From contig NZ_CP021112.1 in the NCBI RefSeq assembly GCF_002119765.1, forward strand, positions 1,730,501 through 1,794,500: 64,000 nucleotides of DNA, given 5' to 3'. The notes under the pieces are model-generated. The model ran no database searches, was not told the origin of the DNA, and saw only the letters and a program-made list of their open reading frames with translations. This document shows positions 18,749 to 27,429 of the stretch, in pieces (within the stretch, counting starts at the first letter, position 1; every line of letters starts with the position of its first letter). Source of the DNA: Pseudorhodoplanes sinuspersici. GTDB taxonomy: Bacteria; Pseudomonadota; Alphaproteobacteria; Rhizobiales; Xanthobacteraceae. Made by a program: the position numbers and the translations under genes.

Positions 18749-19981
18749 ATGTTCATGAATGCTTCCGAACGCGAGTCGCCGCTGTCGTCCGCGCGGAAAG
18801 CCGAGACGCGCTCGCCGCCAGCACGCTCACCCTTCGTCCGCCTGAACGAATTGCTGGCGCCGCATCAGCCCGGCAAGCCGGTCATCAATTGCGCCGTCGG
18901 TGAGCCGCAGCATCCCGTACCGGCTTTTGTCGCCCCGATCCTCGCGCAGCATATTGCCGAATTCGGCCGCTATCCGGCCAACAAGGGCACCGATGGCTTT
19001 CGTCAATCGGTTGTGAACTGGCTGTCGCGCCGCTTCACGCTTTCGCGTTCACTCGATCCTGAATCCGAAGTGCTGGTGCTAAACGGCACGCGCGAGGGCC
19101 TGTTCCTCGCCGCTCTTTGCGCAAGCCATAACGCAACACCGCGCGGCGGGCGTCCGGCGATTCTCGTTCCCAATCCCTGCTACGGCGCTTACAGCGCCGG
19201 TGCGACCGCGGCACATTGCGATACCGTTTATCTGCCGACGACGGCACAGAGCGGATTTCTTCCCGATATCGATTCGCTGGATGAATCGCTGCTGGCGCGC
19301 ACCGTTGCTTTCTACATCGCTTCGCCAGCCAATCCGCAAGGCGCGGTCGCAAGCAAGGATTACCTTCGCCAGCTGCTTACGCTCGCGCGCAAGCATAACT
19401 TCATGATTTTTTCCGACGAGTGTTATTCGGAAATCTATTTCGGTCAAAAACCGGCGGGCATGCTGGAAATAGCCGGACCCGATTATAGCAATGTCGTCGT
19501 CTTCAATTCGCTGTCGAAACGCTCGAACCTGCCGGGCCTGCGAGTCGGCTTCGTGGCCGGCGACCGCGCTTTCATCACGCGCTTTCTCGAATATCGCAAT
19601 AACTCCGCGCCGCAGGTGCCGATGCCGGCGCAGGCCGTTGCCGCCGCAGCACTCGACGACGAGGCGCATGTGATCGAGAATCGAAACGCCTATGCGCAGA
19701 AATTCGATCTCGCCGATCAGATCATCGGCGACCGCTACGGCTATCGGCGTCCCGCCGGCGGCTTCTTCCTCTGGCTCGATGTATCGGCGCAGGGCGGCAG
19801 CGTGATCGCGGCTGAACGTTTGTGGCGCGAGGCCGGCTTGCGCATTCTGCCGGGTGAATATGCTGCGCAGACGGACGCCGATGGCAGCAATCCGGGCCGC
19901 GATTATATCCGCGTCGCCATGGTGCATGACAACGCAATCACCGCCGAGGCGCTGCATCGCCTCGTCAACGTGCTCGGGTGA
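18749..19981 (+). CDS. PLP-dependent class I/II aminotransferase (DapC-like)
   Basis: A fold-type I aminotransferase of about 410 residues. Motifs include NCAVGEPQHPVP, the substrate region RYPANKGTDGFR, the cofactor-stacking VLNGTREGLFLAA, SPANPQGAVASKDYL, FSDECYSEIYF and the PLP-lysine site FNSLSKRSNLPGLRVGF, then RVAMVHDN at the C-terminus. The closest subgroup by pattern is the succinyldiaminopimelate aminotransferase DapC of lysine/peptidoglycan synthesis, but related transaminases share these motifs. GTG 18740, ATG 18749 and ATG 18755 are all possible starts; no clear ribosome site decides. It precedes ftsK by nine bases. Confidence 0.88.
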   Translation: MFMNASERESPLSSARKAETRSPPARSPFVRLNELLAPHQPGKPVINCAVGEPQHPVPAFVAPILAQHIAEFGRYPANKGTDGFRQSVVNWLSRRFTLSRSLDPESEVLVLNGTREGLFLAALCASHNATPRGGRPAILVPNPCYGAYSAGATAAHCDTVYLPTTAQSGFLPDIDSLDESLLARTVAFYIASPANPQGAVASKDYLRQLLTLARKHNFMIFSDECYSEIYFGQKPAGMLEIAGPDYSNVVVFNSLSKRSNLPGLRVGFVAGDRAFITRFLEYRNNSAPQVPMPAQAVAAAALDDEAHVIENRNAYAQKFDLADQIIGDRYGYRRPAGGFFLWLDVSAQGGSVIAAERLWREAGLRILPGEYAAQTDADGSNPGRDYIRVAMVHDNAITAEALHRLVNVLG

Positions 19982-19990
19982 GGGGGAAGC

Positions 19991-22438
19991 ATGCCTGCCT
20001 TCATCGACCGCAGCCTCGAAAGCCTCGATTTCCTCTCCGACGATTTCCGCGGCGCGATCCGCCGCCGGATCGGCGAGCTGATCGGCCTGGCGCTGATCTT
20101 GTTGTCGCTGATGCTGACGCTGGCGCTCGCCACCTGGTCGGTGCAGGACCCGAGCTTCAGTCACGCTACCGATGCGCCGGTGCGCAATCTGCTCGGACGT
20201 CCAGGCGCGAGCTTTGCCGATCTGTCGGTTCAGCTTTTCGGTCTCGCGTCCATCGTGCTGGTGCTGCCTGTCGCCATCTGGGGTTGGCGGATGCTGACGC
20301 ATCGCCCGGTCACCCGTAAATGGACGCGATCGGCGTTCTGGTTCGGCGGACTTCTGCTCGCGGCAGCCTTTGCGGGGTGTCTGCCGCGCAGCGTCGGCTG
20401 GCCGCTGCCGGCCGGCATGGGTGGCGTCATGGGTGACGCCATGCTGAAGCTGCCGACGTTGATTCTGGGCACCCCGCTGCCGGGGATGAGTCGGTTGCTT
20501 CTCGCCACGATCAGCGGCTTTGCCGCCTTGGCGATGCTCGCGATTGCGGCCGGCCTCGGCCTGCAGCCGCCGGGCGATCTGGCGGAAGACCTGCATCGCG
20601 AAGCCGAAGAGCTGGAGGAGGAAGACGAGCGCACGTCGATCTCCATCGGCTGGCTGGTGCATACGCTGCTCAGCGCCAAGGCGCGGCTGATGCTGTTCCT
20701 GCGCAAACAGCTGGCCGGCGATGACATGGATGACCTGCCGGTGCGGGCAAAAGGCAAATCGCGCGCCGAACCGCGGATGCGCCCTGCCGAGCCCGAAGAG
20801 AATGACCTCGATGAGGATGACGAGTCGGCTTACGAGGATAAGGAGGAGGAGGAAGAAGAAGAGGAGCCGGCACCCGCGCCGCGCAAATCGCGCGTGCAGG
20901 TGCAGCAGCCCAAAACCAAGAAGGGTGGCTTCGTTCTTCCCGCGCTGAATCTTCTGGCCGCGCCGAAGGCCAGCGATCGCGCAACGTTGAGCACCGAAGA
21001 AATCGAAGAGCGCGCCGAAGCACTGGAAAGCGTGCTGGAAGATTTCGGCGTCAAAGGCGAAATCATTAACGCGCGTCCGGGGCCGGTGGTGACGCTGTAC
21101 GAACTTGAGCCGGCGCCCGGCATCAAGTCGTCGCGCGTGATCGGTTTGGCCGACGACATTGCGCGTTCGATGAGCGCGATCTCCGCGCGCGTTGCGGTGG
21201 TGCCGGGGCGCAATGCCATCGGCATCGAACTGCCGAACGAAATCCGCGAGAAGGTTTATTTCCGCGAGATGCTGGCAGCCGGCGAATACAACAACACGCA
21301 GGCGAAGCTGCCGCTCTGCCTCGGCAAGACCATCGGCGGCGAACCGGTGGTGGTCGATCTCGCCCGCATGCCGCACTTGCTGATCGCGGGCACCACCGGC
21401 TCCGGTAAATCGGTCGCCATCAATACGATGCTGCTGTCGCTGCTTTACAAGCTGCGGCCGGATCAATGCCGCCTGATCATGATCGATCCGAAGATGCTGG
21501 AATTGTCGGTCTATGACGGCATTCCGCATCTGCTCACGCCGGTGGTCACCGATCCGAAGAAAGCCGTCGTCGCGCTGAAATGGGCCGTGCGCGAGATGGA
21601 AGAGCGCTACAAGAAAATGTCGAAGCTCGGTGTGCGCAACATCGACGGTTACAACACGCGGCTTGTCGAAGCCAAGGCCAAGGGCGAGGCGCTCTCGCGC
21701 ACGGTCCATACAGGCTATGACAAGGAATCGGGCGAAGCGATCTACGAGAAGGAAGAGCTCGAATTCGAAGAGCTTCCTTATGTCGTGGTGATCGTCGACG
21801 AAATGGCCGACCTGATGATGGTCGCCGGCAAGGACATCGAAGGCGCGATTCAGCGTCTGGCGCAGATGGCACGTGCGGCCGGCATTCATGTCGTGCTGGC
21901 GACGCAGCGTCCGTCGGTCGATGTCATCACCGGCACGATCAAGGCGAACTTCCCGACCCGCATCTCCTTCCAGGTCACGTCGAAGATCGACAGCCGCACC
22001 ATTCTGGGCGAGCAGGGCGCCGAGCAACTGCTCGGTCAGGGCGACATGCTTTACATGGCCGGCGGCGGCCGCATCAGCCGCGTGCACGGGCCGTTCGTCG
22101 CCGACGATGAAGTGGAAAAGGTCGTCCGTCACCTCAAGTCGCAGGGCGTGCCGCAATATCTCGAAGAGGTCACGCGTGACGACAGCGAGGACGAAGACGG
22201 CGCGGTGTTCGACGCGACAGGCATGGGCGCCGAGAAGGACCTTTATCAGCAGGCGGTCGATATCGTGCTGCGCGATCGCAAGGCATCGACCAGCTACATC
22301 CAGCGGCGGCTGCAGATCGGTTACAATCGTGCCGCCACGCTGATGGAGCGGATGGAACAGGAAGGTGTGGTCGGCCAGGCCAATCATGCCGGCAAACGCG
22401 AAATCCTGATCGAGGAGGGTGCTAGCCGGTTCGGCTGA
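19991..22438 (+). CDS. ftsK: DNA translocase FtsK
   Basis: An 815-residue septal DNA pump that clears and aligns chromosome ends during division. It has an N-terminal membrane domain with four hydrophobic segments (residues about 30-190), an acidic low-complexity linker (residues about 270-300, a long Glu run), then the alpha/beta ATPase: [12 protein letters not shown] (Walker A, near residue 467), [12 protein letters not shown] (Walker B, near 599) and [23 protein letters not shown] winged-helix gamma domain ([22 protein letters not shown]) follows at the C-terminus and reads the KOPS sites. The linker is short, as is common in alphaproteobacteria. Confidence 0.98.
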   Translation: MPAFIDRSLESLDFLSDDFRGAIRRRIGELIGLALILLSLMLTLALATWSVQDPSFSHATDAPVRNLLGRPGASFADLSVQLFGLASIVLVLPVAIWGWRMLTHRPVTRKWTRSAFWFGGLLLAAAFAGCLPRSVGWPLPAGMGGVMGDAMLKLPTLILGTPLPGMSRLLLATISGFAALAMLAIAAGLGLQPPGDLAEDLHREAEELEEEDERTSISIGWLVHTLLSAKARLMLFLRKQLAGDDMDDLPVRAKGKSRAEPRMRPAEPEENDLDEDDESAYEDKEEEEEEEEPAPAPRKSRVQVQQPKTKKGGFVLPALNLLAAPKASDRATLSTEEIEERAEALESVLEDFGVKGEIINARPGPVVTLYELEPAPGIKSSRVIGLADDIARSMSAISARVAVVPGRNAIGIELPNEIREKVYFREMLAAGEYNNTQAKLPLCLGKTIGGEPVVVDLARMPHLLIAGTTGSGKSVAINTMLLSLLYKLRPDQCRLIMIDPKMLELSVYDGIPHLLTPVVTDPKKAVVALKWAVREMEERYKKMSKLGVRNIDGYNTRLVEAKAKGEALSRTVHTGYDKESGEAIYEKEELEFEELPYVVVIVDEMADLMMVAGKDIEGAIQRLAQMARAAGIHVVLATQRPSVDVITGTIKANFPTRISFQVTSKIDSRTILGEQGAEQLLGQGDMLYMAGGGRISRVHGPFVADDEVEKVVRHLKSQGVPQYLEEVTRDDSEDEDGAVFDATGMGAEKDLYQQAVDIVLRDRKASTSYIQRRLQIGYNRAATLMERMEQEGVVGQANHAGKREILIEEGASRFG

Positions 22439-22441
22439 CAC

Positions 22442-22553
22442 GAGCATGATGCCGAAAAGTGCGAAGCGGTTTTCGGACAACATCGTGCTCTAACTTATTA
22501 GAATCGATCACGTTTTATGATTTTGGATCGAATGATCCAAAATCATCGTGATC
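22442..22553. repeat. Two-hairpin element, type B (copy B1)
   Basis: Hairpin 1 pairs GAGCATGATG (22442-22451) with CATCGTGCTC (22481-22490) plus an inner CCGAAAA/TTTTCGG. Hairpin 2 pairs ATGATTTTGGATC with GATCCAAAATCAT, framed by gatcacg/cgtgatc. Copies in the other orientation lie at 29555 and 37706. It is just after ftsK and 112 bases ahead of lolA. Confidence 0.88.
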
Positions 22554-22665
22554 AAGCTGCTAAATTCTGGCTTCGCGTAGCCGGTTCACCCCGGATTCGC
22601 CTCATGGAGCCGCCAAAACGCCACAGGGGTGGGTTAGCCGAAAGCCTTCCCAGACGGAGTTGAGT

Positions 22666-23442
22666 ATGACGCGGACGCTGCCGAAACTGTGCGCTGTGGT
22701 GACGACCTGCCTTGTGGCGGGGCTTATCGCTATTCCGGCGGCGTTGGCGCAGTCCGTCCCGCTGCCGAAGCCCGCGCCCTTTGCAAAATCCAGCAAAATG
22801 AAGATGGCGCAGGCGCGCCCGGTGCCGCCCGGCGCCGTGGGTGAACCGGCTTTGCCGTCGCGTCCGAATGGGATGGCCGGCACCGCAGCTGCAGGTGGAT
22901 TCGACGCCGGCCAGCGCGCGCTCGCCGACAAGATCAGCGCCTATCTCTCTGGCATGCGGCAGGCGACCGGCCGATTCGTCCAGGTCGGGCCGGATGGCCG
23001 CAAGACCCAGGGCGATCTCTATCTGATGAAGCCGGGCAAGCTCCGCTTCGAATATGAAGACCCGAGCCCGACCCAGTTGATCGCCGATGGTACGTCGGTG
23101 GTGGTGCGCGACCGCCGCTTGGCGACGCAGGATCTCTATCCGCTCGGGCAGACGCCGTTGCGCTTCCTGCTCGCCGACAAGATCGATCTTCTGCGCGACA
23201 CCAATGTCGTCGGCATCTATTCCGACGATATCTTCTCGACCATGGTGATCGAGGAAAAGCAGGCGCTCGGCGGCAAGCACAAACTGATGCTGATGTTCGA
23301 CGCCAAGGATCTCACCCTGAAGCAATGGACGGTGACCGATCCGCAAGGCTTCGACACCACGGTCGCGGTTTACAATCTCGATCAGAGCAAGAAGCCGGAT
23401 CCCAGCCTGTTCAAGATCAATTACGAGCGGATGCTGCAGTAG
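22666..23442 (+). CDS. lolA: Outer-membrane lipoprotein carrier LolA
   Basis: A periplasmic chaperone of 258 residues that ferries lipoproteins to the outer membrane. A signal peptide (TLPKLCAVVTTCLVAGLIAIPAALA) is followed by a Pro/Ala-rich stretch and the LolA fold: ISAYLSGMRQATGRFVQVGPDGRKTQGDLYLMKPGKLRFEY, then DRRLATQDLYPLGQTPLRFLL and LKQWTVTDPQGFDTTVAVYNLD. The start at ATG 22666 has ACGGAG at the proper distance; the in-frame TTG at 22660 is too close. Location after ftsK is common in Rhizobiales. The linker of about 55 residues before the fold is longer than in E. coli. Confidence 0.94.
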   Translation: MTRTLPKLCAVVTTCLVAGLIAIPAALAQSVPLPKPAPFAKSSKMKMAQARPVPPGAVGEPALPSRPNGMAGTAAAGGFDAGQRALADKISAYLSGMRQATGRFVQVGPDGRKTQGDLYLMKPGKLRFEYEDPSPTQLIADGTSVVVRDRRLATQDLYPLGQTPLRFLLADKIDLLRDTNVVGIYSDDIFSTMVIEEKQALGGKHKLMLMFDAKDLTLKQWTVTDPQGFDTTVAVYNLDQSKKPDPSLFKINYERMLQ

Positions 23443-23449
23443 TTGCAGC

Positions 23450-23630
23450 CGTCATTCCGGGGCGCGAACGAAGTTCGCGAGCCTGGAATCCAGAGCTATA
23501 AGCTTCTGCAAATCCCTTTTATTCTGGATTCCGGACAGCCGCGCATCCAAGTCGGCTATAGCCGACTTGGATCATGAATTCATACCGATCTCGGGTTTAC
23601 CCGAGATCGGCGCGCGCCTTCCGGAATGAC
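23450..23630. repeat. Dispersed repeat, type E (copy 1), reaching into ndh
   Basis: The unit starts 'gtcattccggggcgcga' and ends 'cgccttccggaatgac', its inverse, with internal hairpins (gtcggctatagccgac and cgatctcgggtttacccgagatcg). A related unit is at 49486. Its last 50 bases encode the C-terminus of the NADH dehydrogenase on the minus strand. Confidence 0.82.
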
Positions 23631-24899
23631 GACTGAATTGTTATCCCCCGTCGAAATCAGCCGCGCGCCACGCCGGAAGGTGAGATAACTCCACAGCCAT
23701 GTCACCGCGACCACGAAACGGTTGCGCAGCCCGATCAGAAAATAGATGTGGGCAATGCCCCAGAACAGCCAGCCGATGAAGCCGGTCAGTTCGAACCGGC
23801 CGATCTTCACCACGGCGGCCCTGCGTCCGACTGTCGCCAGATCGCCGGCATGGCTGTAGACGAATGGCTTGTTGTCTGTCTCTCCCGCAACGCGCGCAGC
23901 AATGAGGCGACCGATATAACGGCCCATCTGCTTGGCCGCCGGTGCGATGCCCGGCACCGGTTTGCCGTCCTGGTCCTTCACCGAGGCGAGATCGCCGGCG
24001 ACGAAAACATTTTGCAGGCCGGGCACCGACAGATCGGGCGCGACCATGATGCGCCCGGCGCGATCGTGTTCGGCATGAATCCATTGCGCCGCCGGCGAGG
24101 CCACGACGCCCGCCGCCCAGACGATGGTCGAGGCGTCGATGCGCGTATCACCAAGCGACACACCATCGGCATCGCAATCGGTCACTTTCGTATTGACGAG
24201 CACCTCGACGCCCATCTTCTCAAGCGCGCGCTGCGCATAATTCGAGAGGTTTTCCGGCAAGGCCGGCAGGATGCGCGGGCCCGCTTCGATCAGCACGATG
24301 CGCGACATGCGCGGATCGATCTCGCGAAAATCCGACTTCAACGTTTCTTTCGCGACTTCCGCCATCGATCCGGCCATCTCGACGCCGGTCGGCCCGCCGC
24401 CGACGATGACGAAAGTCAGCAGCTTGCGGCGGAGCGCTTCGTCGTCCGCGATTTCCGCACGCTCGAAGGCCAGCAGAAACCGCGCGCGAATGTGCCGCGC
24501 GTCTTCGAGCTGCTTCAAGCCGGGCGCGACACTCTCCCATTCGTCGTGGCCGAAATAGGCATGGGTCACGCCGCTGGCGAGCACGAGATAATCATATGGC
24601 AGATCGAGTTCGTCGGTATGGACAATGCGCGCTTGCGTATCGACGCCGGTCACCTTGGCCATGATGACGCGCAGGTTCGGCTGGCGGTTGAGAATGGAGC
24701 GGATCGGCCAGGCGATGTCGGCCGGGGAGAGCGCCGCGGTCGCGACCTGATAGAGCAGCGGCTGGAAGCAATGGTGATTCTGTCGGTCGACCAGGATGAT
24801 GTCGACCGGTGCCAGCGTTTCGGCATACTTGGCCAGCGCGCGGGCCGCCTCGATGCCGGCGAAGCCGCCGCCGACAATGACCACGCGGGGTGAAGTCAT
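23580..24899 (-). CDS. ndh: Type II NADH dehydrogenase (NAD(P)/FAD-dependent oxidoreductase)
   Basis: A 439-residue single-subunit membrane-associated enzyme that passes electrons from NADH to quinone without pumping protons. Two dinucleotide folds are visible: RVVIVGGGFAGIEAARAL for FAD and FVIVGGGPTGVEMAGSMAE for NADH. LLYQVATAALSPADIAWP, the quinone-site region NVFVAGDLASV..PGIAPAAKQMGRYI, and the amphipathic C-terminus with GWLFWGIAHIYFLIGLRNR are also typical. The last 18 residues (after ISTGDN) are encoded by an intergenic repeat that has extended the reading frame, so the native end may be shorter in relatives. Confidence 0.95.
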   Translation of the reverse strand: MTSPRVVIVGGGFAGIEAARALAKYAETLAPVDIILVDRQNHHCFQPLLYQVATAALSPADIAWPIRSILNRQPNLRVIMAKVTGVDTQARIVHTDELDLPYDYLVLASGVTHAYFGHDEWESVAPGLKQLEDARHIRARFLLAFERAEIADDEALRRKLLTFVIVGGGPTGVEMAGSMAEVAKETLKSDFREIDPRMSRIVLIEAGPRILPALPENLSNYAQRALEKMGVEVLVNTKVTDCDADGVSLGDTRIDASTIVWAAGVVASPAAQWIHAEHDRAGRIMVAPDLSVPGLQNVFVAGDLASVKDQDGKPVPGIAPAAKQMGRYIGRLIAARVAGETDNKPFVYSHAGDLATVGRRAAVVKIGRFELTGFIGWLFWGIAHIYFLIGLRNRFVVAVTWLWSYLTFRRGARLISTGDNNSVVIPEGARRSRVNPRSV

Positions 24900-25020
24900 G
24901 GCCGCTCCGTTTCACGCATCGCGACAAAGGTCGTTCAACCTGTCGCCCCAGCGTCATATGACGTTGAAGACGCCAAACGGCAATGTCAATTCAACGGAGA
25001 GTTGTTGCGTAGCCGGCGTG

Positions 25021-25677
25021 TCAGTCCGGCATCCTCAGCACGGCATATTGCGCATAGTCGCGATAGGGCCGGTGGATGGTCAGGATCGCACCGGTCCGCC
25101 GGGCGCAGGCCGTCAGCCAGCGCTCGAGCCCGTCGCGCGGGGTGACGTGAAACGCCTTCAGCCAGTGCCGCAACGCGGTACGGAAGAACGACGGCAACCG
25201 CGACTGTCCGCCGAAATCGACGATATGCAATTCGCCGCCCGGTGCCAGCAGCGCGACGGCGCGGTCGATGGCGCCGTTCCAGTCCGGGATCATCGAGACG
25301 CTGTAGGAGATGAAGATGCGATCGAAGCTCTTGCGGCCGAACAGACGGTCGGGATCGAACGCCGTGGCGTCACCATGCGCGACGCGCACGCGATTTGAGA
25401 GGCCGGCGCGGCCGAGCGAGTCGATCGCGCGAGTCAGCATCACGGTCGAGACATCGACGCCGTAGAACCGCGCCGCCGGATAGCGTCTCGCGGCAATCGT
25501 CAGGTTGCGCCCCGTTCCGCAGCCGATCTCGAGAATCGCGTCGCCGGAACTCGGGCGCAAACCAGTGATCAACTGATCGCGGCCGAGCAGATAATATTTC
25601 CGCGTCAGGTCGTAGATATGATGCTGACGCCGGTAGATCCGGTCCATCAACTGAGTGTTGATGGTGGCTTCGCTCAT
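25021..25677 (-). CDS. btaB: BtaB: SAM-dependent N-methyltransferase of betaine lipid synthesis
   Basis: A 218-residue class I methyltransferase. DAILEIGCGTGRNLTIAAR is the SAM motif I, YGVDVSTVMLTRAI motif II and GGELHIVDFGGQSRLP motif III. It overlaps btaA by four bases (25674-25677), and this pairing identifies it as BtaB, which adds three methyl groups to diacylglyceryl-homoserine to give the betaine lipid DGTS. DGTS replaces phosphatidylcholine and other phospholipids when phosphate is scarce. The frame is open upstream of 25677, but that part lies inside btaA, so ATG 25677 is taken. Without its neighbour only a generic methyltransferase could be claimed. Confidence 0.92.
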   Translation of the reverse strand: MSEATINTQLMDRIYRRQHHIYDLTRKYYLLGRDQLITGLRPSSGDAILEIGCGTGRNLTIAARRYPAARFYGVDVSTVMLTRAIDSLGRAGLSNRVRVAHGDATAFDPDRLFGRKSFDRIFISYSVSMIPDWNGAIDRAVALLAPGGELHIVDFGGQSRLPSFFRTALRHWLKAFHVTPRDGLERWLTACARRTGAILTIHRPYRDYAQYAVLRMPD

Positions 25678-26921
25678 GACGCATCCCGCAGCGTGTAGAG
25701 ATGAAAACCGCCATAGATTGCCGAGCGATCGCGCCGCGTGAAATCGCGCGATGCATGCGCCTCGTAAGTCCAGCGATCGAGAACGGCGTCCTCGACGCGG
25801 CCCGGCAACAGGCTCGGCTCGGCAGCGGTGCGGAAAATCACGCGCGCGCCCGGTCGCGCGGTGCGGGTGATCTCGCGCCACAGCGCATTGAGCTGCGTGT
25901 CGGTCATCCAGTCCTGCGCATCGAGCAGGACGAAGCGATCGGCCGATTCCATCGGCAGGCTGTGCAGATATTCGGTGAAGGACCGGTTCAGCACCTGCGC
26001 GCGGTCGGCGCGGTCGCGAATCGTTTCGAAATGTTCGGCGCGCAGATAAGGCGGTAGCGGGCCACGTCCGTCTTTTGCATAGGAGCGACCGAGCGCCTGC
26101 CAGGCGAAATAGTTGTCATCGAGGCTGAAATCGCAGGTCAGCTTCTCCATGCGCTGGCGCAGGATCGATGACATGCCGCCGGTGCCGGCGAGCGCCAGCG
26201 CCTCATATTGCGCGGGCGGAATGCCGAGGCCGTACAATGAGAATTGCCGCGAGGTGAACCAGCGCACGAAACGCTTGTCGAATAACGGCGCCAGCACCTT
26301 GTCGAAATAAACGCGCTGCTCTTCCAGCGTCTGTGCGCGCAGCATGTCGCGCGGATCGACGCCGTAAAGCTTTGCGATCGCGTGGCCGAAGCCGATGAAA
26401 CGTCCGAGCAGACCATAGCGATAGAGATTGCGGCTGAAGACGGAGATGCGCGGATCGCCGAGGCCGAATTTCTGTCGCGTCTCCCAATAAGCGCGAGTGT
26501 CCGGATCGAGAAAGCGGGCGATATGCTGCTGGTAGAGATGGATGTTGTCGTCGCGGTCGGCGGCGCCGAAGAACCCGTAATAGGCCTCGTAATCGGGCAG
26601 GCGGCGAATGCCTTCGAGCTTCAGCCGGTTGAGCGCGATATGGGCGCGGCTGAGATCGAGTGCGGTGATCTTTTCGGGGCCCGCGACCAGGTAGGACAGG
26701 ACATTGCAGCCGCCGGACGCGATGGTGACAACATGGTTGCCGGGCTGGATCGCCAGCGCCTCAAGGTCGATTTCCGGGTCTTCCCAGATCTGCGGATAGA
26801 CCATGCCCTTGAACAGCCGGGCAAAGGCGGCTTCGAGCAAGCCCTCGCGGGACAGCAGCGTATTGCGGCGCACCGCCTGTTTCAGACGCTCGTCGGCCGT
26901 TGCCATCGCGCTGGTGGCCAA
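25674..26921 (-). CDS. btaA: BtaA: SAM:diacylglycerol 3-amino-3-carboxypropyltransferase (DUF3419)
   Basis: Transfers the aminocarboxypropyl group of SAM to diacylglycerol, the first step of DGTS synthesis at the inner membrane. The 415 residues match the DUF3419/BtaA family: FKGMVYPQIWEDPEIDLEAL, the nucleotide-binding VVTIASGGCNVLSYL, ITALDLSRAHIALNRLKLEGI, and FSLYGLGIPPAQYEAL. The TTG at 26921 is preferred as start because AGGAG stands six bases upstream, while the first ATG is 15 bases further in. It is first in the btaAB operon and has a PHO box 48 bases upstream. Confidence 0.94.
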   Translation of the reverse strand: MATSAMATADERLKQAVRRNTLLSREGLLEAAFARLFKGMVYPQIWEDPEIDLEALAIQPGNHVVTIASGGCNVLSYLVAGPEKITALDLSRAHIALNRLKLEGIRRLPDYEAYYGFFGAADRDDNIHLYQQHIARFLDPDTRAYWETRQKFGLGDPRISVFSRNLYRYGLLGRFIGFGHAIAKLYGVDPRDMLRAQTLEEQRVYFDKVLAPLFDKRFVRWFTSRQFSLYGLGIPPAQYEALALAGTGGMSSILRQRMEKLTCDFSLDDNYFAWQALGRSYAKDGRGPLPPYLRAEHFETIRDRADRAQVLNRSFTEYLHSLPMESADRFVLLDAQDWMTDTQLNALWREITRTARPGARVIFRTAAEPSLLPGRVEDAVLDRWTYEAHASRDFTRRDRSAIYGGFHLYTLRDAS

Positions 26922-26968
26922 TGCAATCTCCTGATATCGAATCGGATGCGCGATCTAGCGTCTAGCCA

Positions 26969-26986
26969 GTGATAGTTTGATGACAG
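26969..26986 (-). promoter_or_regulatory. PHO box (PhoB binding site) upstream of btaA
   Basis: On the minus strand the sequence is CTGTCATCAAACTATCAC: a perfect CTGTCAT half-site, four bases, then a second half matching five of seven positions. This is the direct-repeat form of the PhoB site known upstream of btaA in phosphate-regulated Rhizobiales. It also lies 22 bases before the divergent MliC-like gene. Confidence 0.78.
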
Positions 26987-27008
26987 AGGCGCATGGAAGG
27001 GTACGCCC

Positions 27009-27353
27009 ATGATTCAGAATGGAATCGATATCTCGGCATCTTCAACGTCACGTCATTGTCACATCGGCGCTTGCCTTGCTGCCACCGCGGTGCTGATGAC
27101 CGCCAGTCTTCCGGCGCAGGCGCAGACTTTCGTTCGCTATCTCTGCGCGGATGGCACGCCGGTCGTTGCCGCTTTTTATCCGCAAGACAGAACTGCCCGC
27201 ATCCAGGTCGACGGCAAGGCGCTGGCGTTGCCGCAGCGGCTGTCGGCAGACGGCGGGCGCTATGCCAAAGGCGGCGTGTCGTTCTGGATCAAGGGCCAGC
27301 AGGCGACCTTGAAGCGGCCGAAGACCAAGCCGACGATCTGCAAGGTGCAGTGA
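27009..27353 (+). CDS. MliC-family lysozyme inhibitor-like secreted protein
   Basis: A 114-residue exported protein. The signal peptide ends at PAQA-Q near residue 38. The mature part has the MliC eight-strand pattern: FVRYLCADGTPVVAAFYP, RIQVDGKALALPQRLSADGGRYAKGG, VSFWIKGQQATLKRP and a C-terminal TICKV. The two Cys can form the family's disulfide. MliC proteins bind C-type lysozyme in its active-site cleft. No lipobox is present, so it is likely soluble in the periplasm (PliC-like). It is divergent from btaA and shares its PHO-box region. Confidence 0.83.
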   Translation: MIQNGIDISASSTSRHCHIGACLAATAVLMTASLPAQAQTFVRYLCADGTPVVAAFYPQDRTARIQVDGKALALPQRLSADGGRYAKGGVSFWIKGQQATLKRPKTKPTICKVQ

Positions 27354-27429
27354 CGCCATCAGTTTAGAATTGCGATAATGAGCGGCCGGACAGCGCGCGA
27401 ATCATCGCCGTTGCGGGAACAAAAAACAA

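Noticed and set aside
19079-22483. Very long minus-strand open frame (1134 codons) opposite the aminotransferase and ftsK genes
   Set aside because: It is an antisense shadow of GC-rich codon usage. The plus strand holds recognisable motifs throughout and the antisense product is rich in His, Arg, Gln and Asp without any domain.
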